In this document: positions 11,500 through 21,051 of the stretch, in pieces
How the letters are laid out: the number at the start of each line of letters is the position of its first letter
Numbering within the stretch: the first letter of the stretch is position 1
Assembly: GCA_004794785.1 (NCBI GenBank)
Contig: SJOL01007330.1
Span: 513,376-577,375, forward strand
Source of the DNA: Opisthorchis felineus
Taxonomy: Eukaryota > Platyhelminthes > Trematoda > Opisthorchiida > Opisthorchiidae
Direction of reading: 5' to 3'
Length of the DNA: 64,000 nucleotides
Notes under the pieces: generated by a model
The model's input: the letters and a program-made list of their open reading frames with translations, nothing else
Database searches by the model: none
What the model was told of the DNA's origin: nothing
Translations under genes and position numbers: made by a program

Positions 11500-11850
11500 T
11501 GCGTGCACACAAATCCTCGTTTGAACAGCTGTCCTCCTGTCCTAGCGCAGTCATTCTGATGAGTCCACAACAAAGCGGCAAAGCACTGGATAGGACCTTC
11601 GCAATGTGTATTCTTGGCCGTATCAGAGTTTGTACTCCGTACATCTAACATGCGAGGCGAGCGTGTTATCAGTATCCAACAGCGTACACTGAATTCTCAC
11701 TTCAGAACAGGTGAATAGGTTCAAGTGTGGGCGAGCTGATTGGTTTGCCCAATGCCTCAAACGATGACCCAGTAACGTTCCTCGTTGTGTGCCCACCTAT
11801 CAAAACTTCCCAGTCAGGTCGCGCCAAGGACGATTTTGGATTAGTTATAG
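11500..11850 (-). mobile_element. S2 SINE-like copy, minus orientation
   Basis: Two blocks match the S2 copy at 61.9-62.3 kb in the same order and orientation. One is ctcgtttgaacagctgtcct with the following spacer. The other is tcaaacgatgacccagtaac through cccagtcaggt. The centre is diverged. Confidence 0.6.
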
Positions 11851-12319
11851 GGGTTGCGGGATTTGTAGAATTTACGCTTGCATTGTACTGTGCATCACTT
11901 ATAAGGCCTCTGGAATTTGGTGATATTTGCTCCAATTAATGTTTATTGCAGGGAAAACGTTCCGTGAACGAACAAGTGAGAAGTTCCAAGTCCATTCGCG
12001 GTGACCTGGATGAAGCTTATTCTGAGGTCAACAGATTCTCACCCTTACGTTCAAATCATCTGTGGTATTGTTTCCGTTGCTTAGCTATACGCTTGGTTTC
12101 TGTGCTTATGGCGCATCCTGATGCCAGTCGTGCCAATCTCAAGACCGGATATTCATCCCCTGTTTTTATACGCGAGCTCTAAGTTTTACTGCCTTTGGTT
12201 CCACACAAAGTGCTAAATGGAGGTTTAAGTTGAGTGAAAAGAGCACTTGACTGTATACTGCAAGTCAGTGATGGGGCTGATCAATGACCTGGATATACGC
12301 TCTCGTGGGTACAAGTGGG
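11851..12319. other. Non-coding, nothing recognised
   Basis: No supported feature. Confidence 0.35.
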
Positions 12320-12560
12320 CTGAGTCACCTTCCGCCTGCTCATAAGTAACAAATCAGGAGTGTCTAGTCTGTGCTGGTGGAGTATTGGCCCCATGCTGGC
12401 CTCATGTTCCAAATATCAGGAGTTCAAATCCCGCCATGACCAAGGACAGGTGCTGTTGATGAACTCTAATTAGAACAAAACTTGAGTCCGGTGATTCGCC
12501 CTTTTGGTGTGGACTCACCAGAACAGTTACCACAAACAGGAGGGGGACTTTTCAGAGGAG
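12320..12560 (+). mobile_element. S2 SINE-like copy, plus orientation
   Basis: It carries gtgctggtggagtattggcc (A-box-like) and aggagttcaaatcccgcc (B-box-like), then the S2 phrases cttgagtccggtgattcgcc and ggtgtggactcaccagaac. The spacing of the two boxes suggests a tRNA-derived head. Confidence 0.65.
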
Positions 12561-13655
12561 AGCGATGTGAATGCGGATGTCATTCCTGTCCTCCTCTCCC
12601 TACAGATAGTGAAATGGCGTTAACGCCACACGATGCCATAAAGTCTAGGTAGGTTGAATGGATGTAGTTGCCAATACTTGGAGCTGACCACCAGATATAG
12701 CCGACTGCTGCATCAGCCCTCCGACAAAAATAGACGCTGGAGTACAGGGCTTCAGCTTTGTTGACCAGTGCACATAACAAACATTTGGGTAACTTCCAAC
12801 AGCAGTCTACCTACCCGAACAGTCAAACTCCGTTTTCCTTTATCGGAAGTTACCATGGGAATCTCTTTCATCGCTCTTGAAAGTTTGCACTCTTTCAAAA
12901 TACTTTCTTAAGGGGTAGCACAGATAAGAGTTCACGAGGCGGTCAAAACCGACTATTTTAAAATTGTAATAAAGCCACTCAAACCGGTGAACAATAAATG
13001 AGACTGATTCGAGTACATAAACAGTAAGTGGAAGTTTGTCGCGTACTGTGATTATTCACTTGTACAACGATATCTTGCATATTTGAACATGTTAGTAAAA
13101 CGGATGCGGAGTTAAGTCACGGCAAAGAAATAACCATAAAAATATATATCTTTGCTGGGGTCTTCTATGACTTACCTACGTGTAGTGCGGGCCTAATGGC
13201 CAAGCTTTGACGGAATCGAGATAACGTTATCCTACCTCACACTCGCTGCCCCTCTTTGGGCCCTCACTTGAAAGCGGAGGAACAGTGGATTCAAATATTG
13301 CCTACGTGATAATTCCTCAGTAGTCCACATCTATGACCGTATCAAGATTTTGACGTATTCGTACCATTCGACGAGTGCATGCTGGGTGCGCCTGAATATT
13401 ACCAAATCCAAATAGGCGGACATATTCATGTTGAGATGATGTGCGGCTGTCCTGATTTCGAAATTTCCAAGCTTCTTCCTCGTCACGGGAGCCAAGGAAT
13501 GCCAAGGTTTATGAACGCGCCATAGTGAGTGCGGTCAACATAAACGGACAGCCAACCTTTCACTCCGGGACAGTGGTTGAGGCCGTGAGCATCCGCGAGA
13601 CATATACAGCCCAGCAACTGGAGAATGAACAATTAACTTGTCTTTTCTTACAACA
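12561..13655. other. Non-coding, nothing recognised
   Basis: A minus-strand open frame at 13317-13505 (DEEEAWKFRNQDSR...) was noted but matches nothing known and has no clear splice sites. Confidence 0.35.
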
Positions 13656-13931
13656 TCAGGTACACACCTGGAACGTTTGTTCCCAGCGTACTGTACTTGG
13701 TGTGTCAGCACGCATAGGGTGAATCTCGTTTTGAATATAACTCTCACATGAGGGAACAATTTCTGTGATTCTGTGACCTGGAAGCCAAGGCGTCTGACTG
13801 ACAATCAAACGGTGTAATCGGCGCTTGCAGTATGTTGTTTTCGTCACCCGAATTTCCAAGACATTAACGCAATTGTCTGAGGAGACCAGGTCGTCCGGGA
13901 CCCGCTTTGGGTCTCGTACATCAACAATCAA
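13656..13931 (-). CDS. Possible exon, unrecognised
   Basis: A stop-free minus-strand frame reading IVDVRDPKRVPDDLVSSDN, then RVTKTTYCKRRLHRLIVS and HRITEIVPSCESYIQNE. It ends with TTCCAG|GTGTGT, a fair phase-0 donor. There is no recognisable domain and no clear acceptor at the 5' end; the frame stays open upstream through a T-rich stretch. It may be a chance frame. Confidence 0.2.
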   Translation of the reverse strand: MIVDVRDPKRVPDDLVSSDNCVNVLEIRVTKTTYCKRRLHRLIVSQTPWLPGHRITEIVPSCESYIQNEIHPMRADTPSTVRWEQTFQVCT

Positions 13932-14372
13932 GACAAGGTAAGACAGAATAAATTGCTTTCCTTATTCACCCTTTATGGACACTTTTCGGACAACCGTTTT
14001 CCCCAGAACACACAGATGTCTGTGCATTAAAATGGCATCCGTGCAAAACTGGTAACCTGAAGTGGAAACAGGAGGGACAAAAACGCCTTACGATTACCTG
14101 GTGAAGAGTACTTCCGTATCCGACCTAGTTTACTGGTCATTTTCTGGTTTGGTGACGGTGGACAGGACGAACCACAATTAATTCTTTGGAAGCCCTGCTG
14201 AAGGCTTAAGGTAAGCACCGTGCAGCTGGTTGAATGCCGGACAACCGAATCGTTATGATGACATATATGCAGTAGGACTGTAGTTGTATCCATGACCTAC
14301 GTTGTTTTACAGCCTTCCAATACAAACATATGGCCGCATACGGCTCCCGAAAGAGAAGACAAGAACTCTCAG
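13932..14372. other. Non-coding, nothing recognised
   Basis: No supported feature. Confidence 0.4.
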
Positions 14373-14600
14373 GGAATACACTACTTAGAAGTTTGCTGGA
14401 AACTCTCCGAAAGCCAAACATCAGTTTTGCCCGCCCGTTTTTGTGTTTTGTAGGTAGGCGCAGCCCCCACGTTCCCCTCAACCTTATATTCTACTTGAAA
14501 CCAAATTGGACAGGTTTCGAAAAATACTCTCGGTTGCGCACAAATTTGTTTTCAAAGCGGGACTCAACTGAATCCAGCTGAATCTCTCGTATAAGATGGT
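14373..14600 (+). repeat. R1 repeat, head plus tail
   Basis: It has the head (aatacactacttagaagttt, then a diverged ggaaactctccgaaagcc), the middle (gtaggtaggcgcagcccccac, split here by substitutions) and the tail (ttttcaaagcgggactcaac, gaatccagctgaatctctcg). A spurious peptide through it includes VGRRSP and KRDSTES. Confidence 0.7.
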
Positions 14601-14884
14601 CTGCTTCAGGCAGAATTTACCAGCAATCAGCGTCCATCAGTACGTGTGAATGTTCTCATCCAGTGTGTCCAATTTAGGTAATGTGAAACGCTGGAAAAAA
14701 GAATTAACGATGGAGCGAACTTGCATTGTTACGGAAATTTGGACCGTCTAGTGCTACAAAACTTTGAAAATCTGTTACATCGAACCCTCTACAAAATAAA
14801 GCACCATACCCGGTCATGGGCTTGACGCACAAGTAACGTGAAACCAGTTTAGTTTGTTGACAGTCCAAGAAACCAATGTAATAG

Positions 14885-15190
14885 TCGTAATACACTACTC
14901 ATAAGGTTTCCGAAAATTCTTCGACAGCCCACGACTGGTTTTGCCCTTCTTGGGGCTCATCAGGTAGGCGCGGTCCCCGATATTTCGTCAACCTTATGTT
15001 CTACTTGAACCCAAATTGCACGAAATTAGCGAAATACACTTAGTTGCAAACAAATTCGGTTTTGGGGGGGACTCACTTGGAACCCAGCTGAATCTCTCGT
15101 TTATGATGTTATCAAGCAACTGAATGTGGTGGTTTCTAGGTGAGTCTCTCGCAAAACCAAATTTGTTTGCAAATGAGTGTATTTCGACAA
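14885..15190. repeat. R1 repeat with an adjoining inverted tail
   Basis: A well preserved forward R1 unit (aatacactactcataaggtt at about 14889 through agcaactgaatgtggtgg near 15128) is followed at once by an inverted piece of the R1 tail (gtgagtctctcgcaaaacc, aaatgagtgtatttcgac). This forms a short fold-back. Confidence 0.75.
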
Positions 15191-15589
15191 ACCAAAATAA
15201 GTTTTGTCAAAGACTGACAAGTGAACTGTTGTTTGCCAGATTTAATTCAAACTTCACTCCCCGCCCAATCAACGGAGAAAAAATCAAAGATTGCTTATTG
15301 ATCATGTTACACAACCTAGCCGAAAACTGTATGCCATGAGCTAGACCTTGGAGGTCTATAAATGCAGCTGGACGCTCATATGTGTTTATCACAAGGTCTT
15401 CCGTCTACCACGTCCGTAGGATTATAAAAGTTTTTACAACAAAGATGAACTGCAACTGTTTTATTCCACTGTTCATTACCGCCTTCGTCCGCCACAGTTG
15501 TATACTACTTGAGCTGTCCAAGACAACGATGATGATGGGGAAGATGATAGTAACGTTTGTGCGCTAACCAGCCTAAATTAAATTAAGTT
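15191..15589. other. Non-coding, nothing recognised
   Basis: No supported feature beyond flanking R1 sequence. Confidence 0.4.
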
Positions 15590-15975
15590 CTTTCTGGCGA
15601 AATGCATTCACTTACAAACTGAGTTAGCATTAGCGTGAGACTCAAATGAATCCCATCTGAAACTCTTGTTTGTCATACTCTTCAACTGAATGCGTTGCAA
15701 GAAGGCCGTCCTATGCTTCAGCTTGCACAGTATTCGTGTAGTATCGCTGTATATATTCCGGAAGAAACAATACCCATAAGGCCGCCGAGAATCTTTCTAG
15801 AGCCCACGACTGGTTTCAGTCTTCCTGGGAACCCACGAGGCAAGTGTAGTCCCAGGGTGGAGACTGGTCTCAGTTCGCGAAATGCCCACATTTGCGTACG
15901 AATTTGTTTTCAACGAGGGGCTGGGTTGAACGCAGCTGAATTTCACCTTTGTAATGTTCTCCAACAAAGTGTTTG
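15590..15975 (+). repeat. R1 repeat: tail, linker and next unit
   Basis: Tail (gcgtgagactcaaatgaatc), linker (tgaatgcgttgcaagaaggc, ttcagcttgcacagtattcg), head (acccataaggccgccgagaa) and a second tail (acgaatttgttttcaacgag) follow one another. This is a decayed head-to-tail dimer. Confidence 0.65.
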
Positions 15976-16111
15976 TCAGCTTTTCAGCAGTAGCTGCCCT
16001 GACCTGCAGGACGAAACTCCATTCAAGACTCCAAAACCTCACACTATCAACAAGCTACAAGTAGCCCAAATGGAGAATAAAATTCATGCGATTAGTGAAA
16101 TTTCCATCTGA

Positions 16112-16370
16112 AAGTCGTCACTCGAGGAGCCAGTCAACACGAGTGACCACATCACGTGGATTCCGAGAGTAAGGGATGAGTGCGGCGATATCTTTTCTAA
16201 GTGCCAGTTAGCCACACTGCTGATCAGCCGTTCGAGGCCGAAGGGTTAATTGCTTTAACTACTGGCCGGAGGTCATGGATTCGAAACTTCGTCGAGCTTC
16301 ACTGCTGGTGAATTCCAGTAAAGATGAAACATCTGTGCATTACTTCTCGGACTTTCAGCATAGATTGGCT
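16112..16370 (+). mobile_element. S1 SINE copy, plus orientation
   Basis: It reads tgatcagccgttcgaggccg then aagggttaattgctt (A-box region), ggtcatggattcgaaac (B-box region), then the body ending in gatgaaacatctgtgcatta. The order mirrors the minus-oriented copies elsewhere. Confidence 0.65.
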
Positions 16371-17192
16371 CCACTCACAATGTGAGTAACCGAGACACAC
16401 CGGTAACATTATCTATCTTTGCAGGGGTTCATCTCAGTGAGAGTTAGGGCTTGAATAACCTTAGAGGTGGGCGAGACGCCCGCTGGTGACAGCTAAAAGC
16501 AAGGATAGAAAGTCTTCAATGATTCTCAACCCTTCGTGAGTTTGCGATCTACAATGCTCGTCCCAACCTGAAAAATATGAGTATTCTGCCAGACGGGGGA
16601 AAGCCGGAGCCGAGAACTCCACCTCCACTTGGTAAACCAATCAACATGGCTGAAGGATCAAGGTCATTATATCACATACAAGATGCAAGTTCACAACACA
16701 TCTAAGGAGTTACTCATAGTAAAACGGCACAACGTACAAGTGTTCGTCACAAGCTTGTGAAATTGCAGTCTTGTGAGCTGCGCAAAGCTGGTTCTACTAA
16801 AAGGGAACATACAGCTATGCAATCCTACCTCCGTTACTACCGTCTGCTCGCAAGATGAAACTCCAAACAAAGCTTCGTATTTTTCCACTACCCACAAACA
16901 ATAGGCGATATTTACCTGGGCTTCTGATTACGTGTTAGCTTGGTACTCCCCGCCCTACAAGGCACAATCTGTCCAGTTACAACGAAAAATTAAAGTCAAT
17001 GGAAGTCATTAATTATATTATTCTTCGGTTCCTCATTAGGAGTCGTTCCGCTTCTCTTGTTAAACGCTTCTGATGAGTTTAGGCGACGAATGAAATGAAA
17101 GGATTCCTGAGCAACGATTAGTCGGATAGTTATTGGGTTTGGCGCAGAAATTTTCGAAAGAATTGTATCAACTTTGTGATGGTTGGATGTAA
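16371..17192. other. Non-coding; possible 3' flank of the CCP gene
   Basis: No AATAAA was recognised on the minus strand just downstream of 17193. A minus-strand frame at 16996-17214 is open but matches nothing. Confidence 0.35.
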
Positions 17193-17467
17193 TCAAGTGA
17201 TCCGGAAGAACCACTCAGTCGGTATTTGATCATGCGTGGATTTCTCGCAGTGAGCGGTGTTCGGAGGCGGCGTCCACGTACCATTATGACATACAGAAAA
17301 GGTGGTGCCGACTACGTGAAATCCTGGAGAACAGCGGAAGTGAGCTACTGTCCCTTGTCGTGGAGTCTCCTCCAGAGTTGCCGTTCCACCCATTAGGATG
17401 TTTCTTGATGTGGGATGTTTGAGTTCTACCTCGACCATCTTGTGAAGTATGAGTTTGGAGCAAATAA
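17193..17467 (-). CDS. Candidate alternative terminal exon: eighth CCP domain
   Basis: The acceptor ttctgaattcag|TT opens in phase 1, the phase left by the exon ending at 21532. It encodes ICSKL, a long variable insert, then GTVAHFRCSPGFHVVG and CHNGTWTPPPNTAHC: four cysteines and the Trp expected of a CCP/sushi domain. The frame continues to KSTHDQIPTEWFFRIT and a stop. Joining it to the main model in place of the hydrophobic tail exon gives a secreted form of 670 residues with eight CCPs. It could instead be the end of a separate CCP gene. An internal GTACGT after CHN looks like a donor but would cut the domain. Confidence 0.6.
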
Positions 17468-17767
17468 CTGAATTCAGAAGAAGGCAATAAGACAAGACAA
17501 TAAGATTCCGTCAGCAACGTAATCAAGCAAAACAGGCTATCATACTCGTAAGCTGAGGGACGCTTCTTCTTTGGAAAGGATTTTAGTGAAAGTCGTTGAG
17601 GTAGGAAAATCTCCTTGCTAGCCAGGGCAAAAGTCATCCAAAACAGCTAAGTGTCTCAGTTTTGTGGTGGATATGACCCCGTGTGTGCTATCTTTATACG
17701 AAAGACGAGCATCGGGCCAGTTCAGTTGGATGGACTGGACAAGACTCTTTTGTTCAGGTAGGGAAAG

Positions 17768-17901
17768 TCAGATAGCAATAGCCTCGGCACTCGCGAGATT
17801 ATGTAATCTTTCTGCTTTGGGAAGGTTTCTCGGCACCTGGTACACACCCCGAAGTTCATCGTCCGAATCAAAGCTGTACCCCGTGTAGACCAGGTGGGAA
17901 C
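17768..17901 (-). CDS. Candidate alternative terminal exon, no cysteines
   Basis: The acceptor ctgggaggtacag|GT opens in phase 1, compatible with the exon ending at 21532. It encodes SHLVYTGYSFDSDDELRG, then VYQVPRNLPKAERLHNLASA and a stop. The peptide has no domain I know but looks coding (acidic patch, varied composition). Used as a terminal exon it gives a 623-residue secreted form. Alternatively, a GTGTGT donor after DELRG would let it lead in phase into the exon at 17467. Confidence 0.4.
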
Positions 17902-19234
17902 CTGTACCTCCCAGGACAAGCCATATTAGGGAGTGTTCTTAAATCCACTTAAACAAGTGCCGCACCGTGTGACCCAAATAAGTATCACTACATGTGCTCT
18001 CGAATTTATAGACAACCGTCGAAGAGGTCAGAACTAGCATTGTCTTTAATTTGCGGGTGTAGAAGAGGTGATGTTGGGAGGTCTAGTCACGCCTTTTGTG
18101 TATCTTACCGTCGCTGGGAGACTTTTAGTTCTAGGATCGGGGCATTACCCTGAACACACATACTCGCCAGTCTGGAATCAAATGGCTTGATTTGTGCCAC
18201 GTTTGGATGGACTACCTAAAATCCACAGAGCAGCACCTCCGACGCGACCAGTCGCTGCGATGACTAGTTCTCCTTAAAAAAACTACATCTCGGTGGCTGC
18301 TTCAACTTGTTGAGATCTCTGATAGAAAAGGTGCCTTCGAGTTCTGGGTTATTCACCCGCGAATATGAACTAAGCAGTTACAAGCTATCAGACAACTTCA
18401 TTTGCACTGAGTTGTTGAAAAGTCAATACACTCAAGCGTTCAGCTGAGCTTTTCTATACCTTAGATGAACATTTTACATGGGAAAAAACGCCGTGAAACG
18501 GTCCAATAAGTTCCAAATCAACCTTCCATCATTTCCAGGGACAGCCCTGTAAACTACTTGAAAAGATACTCCTCATCCGTTTCATTAGTAGTATGCACCA
18601 TTGCAACAGTACCGCAAAGTATTTGTTCACGCAGAAATTCCAGTCAGCTCCCTGTCATGTCTGATTACGTCCAAGTTTGTCGTGATGCAAATTCATCTTG
18701 AGTGGCTTTAGAATACGAAAAGGCAGATGCAGAAATAGCAGTTCTTCACCTTCAGGAACTCCATTCAGAACACGCGGTATGAATAATCATGAAAAAACAA
18801 AAGATGTCAAGTCAGTTGCTTACCTGGCAAAGTGCTTATCACACCAAGATATGATTAGCTGTGGTATACTGGGTATGATATTATCTTATGGGCAGGCCAA
18901 TCGTCTTCTTTCATACTATTCGGTGGGCCGAAGAACACTTCACAAGACACTCAGGACCTGATGAGGGTTATTTAGGACTTCGTATTAACGTCGCTGTTGC
19001 GAACTTGGTTCTTCTCTCTTCCAAGTGCACAACTATTCTGCTCAGTTCGTGCTCGAGTTACCGGACTCGAGCTTTGCTCTTATTAGAGCACACCAACAGT
19101 GCATATATCAGAGTTTGAACCCTGGTTCAAACTCTGGGTGTGTGTAATGTGGAGTGAGTGACTTAACAGCACTCCACCAGCACACGGTGACTGTGGTTAA
19201 ATTACCATGCCTGAAAAGGCGAACCAGTTCACTC
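17902..19234. other. Non-coding, intron-like
   Basis: No exon or repeat family was recognised. It lies between the hydrophobic tail exon and the optional 3' exons of the CCP gene. Confidence 0.4.
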
Positions 19235-19735
19235 TTGAATGACCTGGTTGGCCTGCTCAGCGCATCAAGTACGGTCCAGTAACCGCCCGGGCATAAATTG
19301 TAACGTGTGGCCGTTCGGACATGAACGGCTGGTCAGCACTGCGATTAGCTCTCACTTAGGCAGGACAGAGCGACACTCCACCTTCACCCACGGAATCCAT
19401 ATCACGTGGTCACATTTTGGCTGGCTTCTCGAGTAACGACTTCTCAAACGAACTTTCACTCACAAAGTGAAATTATTCTTTGTCTGAGCTACTTATTAAC
19501 TGATCGTAGTGCGAGGAGATTTGGTTTTCATCAGTTGAGATTTCGTCCTGTAATTGAACCCAATCTATCCCGAACGTCCAGAAGCACTGTACAGCCGTTT
19601 CATCCGTTTTGGAATCATCACCAGTGCGCACCTGACGAAACTCCAGGGATTCTAGAACCCGCGACCTCCGGTCTGTTAAGCTGAACACTAAGCGGGTCCT
19701 GGTTTTGTCGCCCAATCGCTCTGCCTATCAGGACA
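19235..19735 (-). mobile_element. S1 SINE, head-to-tail dimer
   Basis: Two S1 copies in the same orientation. The first runs through ggccgttcggacatgaacgg and gctctcacttaggcagg to cgagtaacgacttctc. The second has cagaagcactgtacagcc, tcatcaccagtgcgcacc and tctagaacccgcgacctcc (B-box region). Confidence 0.7.
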
Positions 19736-20905
19736 TCCCAGTCAGTTATGCTCTCTGGACAGTTTTTCACTAAATGTAAACAGTCCTAGAATCTGCAGGA
19801 TTCGAAATCACCACACTCTTGTTTGAACAGTACCCCATATGTCCCAGGGTGCTCACTCTGGCAGGTGGAGTTCCTCGCTAGAATTTATACCTTGATCGAT
19901 TCCCCTTTTAAACACACCACCAGAGGACTAAAGAACCCGAAAGTGTGCGGCAAGCTGCTTTTTCGAAAGTTTGGCCACTTACTGATTGTCGCAAACTGGT
20001 TGTACCGAGATTTTTACTGGATCCAATAAAACTTTTGTGAAACACTTCCACACTATGACATCTGCCTGCTCTAGGTATTGTCTTGGTTCTTGTTTACAGC
20101 CCAGTGACCAATACATGTTGGGACAACGTTCGACGTTTTTTCCTCTGAGAATAACTGGCATTATATTCCAAAATTCGAGTGTGAATAAACTACCATTTTC
20201 ATCATTATGGAGTTTTCAGCACGTCACCAGATGCCCCTCTGCTTTCAGCTTCATCTAGAAGTTGGTTCTTTTGAATGCAAAGAAACTCACCGGAGTTTCC
20301 CGGTTAAAACGCCAGGCTATAGATGACAGCCGATATTTTTTTCGCCACCCTTCTACTCATCTACATTCGATTTATACGTTGCGTCGTTTAGACTATTCGG
20401 TTGGACATCGACAGTGCGGATATATGTTTTCCACAATTTTACTCTGGGACCCGTGGGGTAGTAACAAGTTACCGGTCAACCCGGCGACATTCCAACGTTA
20501 TTTGGCTTTTTCTTGCAGAAGTTTAATCATAGAAGCTACACATCGCATTGTAAGATGCCAGATTTAATGGAGAATTACGGTAGTGACCGTCCGAAATATC
20601 TGAGCGTCCAAGTAATTAGAGACGTGGTTCATAATAACCGAATTCACAATCTGTTTGTGATGTTCTTCATTTGGTCCCGACGGTGTTCTTCCCTTTTTTT
20701 GTTTCCAGCCATCTGTTCACTTTGACATATCCCTGGAATAAGTCCAATGTTTTAAGGATCTCCACGATGAGTCTTTTGGGATTCCAGGCTTTCCAAATTT
20801 CGAATTATTCGCTAGGCATACCAAAGAAGAAATGATCGCATTCTCAACGCCCAACCATGATGATCCTAAATCTTTGTCACTGTTCTGAATAATTTCTACA
20901 GCTAC
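19736..20905. other. Non-coding; likely 3' untranslated or flanking region of the CCP gene
   Basis: It lies 3' of the tail exon on the minus strand. I found no clear AATAAA on that strand and no repeat family. Confidence 0.35.
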
Positions 20906-21051
20906 TCACAGGTAACTTGCTACACTAATGACGACGCAAAGTAGACCGGCGGTGAAGACTTTCCACCCAACTTTTGAGAGTAACCCAAACAGCTCAAGAC
21001 AGTGAAGAAACGAGTCAGAATACGCATTCGCTCCTCTAATGTGGCTCCCTC
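20906..21051 (-). CDS. Exon 10: GPI-like hydrophobic tail
   Basis: Acceptor gaccgatttcag, phase 1. It encodes GGSHIRGANAYSDS, a spacer (FLHCLELFGLLSKVGWK) and a final run of 17 mostly hydrophobic residues (FTAGLLCVVISVASYL with Val before it) directly before TGA. Small residues, spacer, then hydrophobic end and stop is the GPI-signal pattern; a one-pass anchor with no cytoplasmic tail is the alternative. The stop overlaps CT|GTGAGT, a strong donor, so splicing past it is possible. Confidence 0.65.

Noticed and set aside
14330..14581. Open frame with VGRRSP and KRDSTES as a protein gene
   Set aside because: It is translated R1 repeat; similar peptides arise at other R1 copies.
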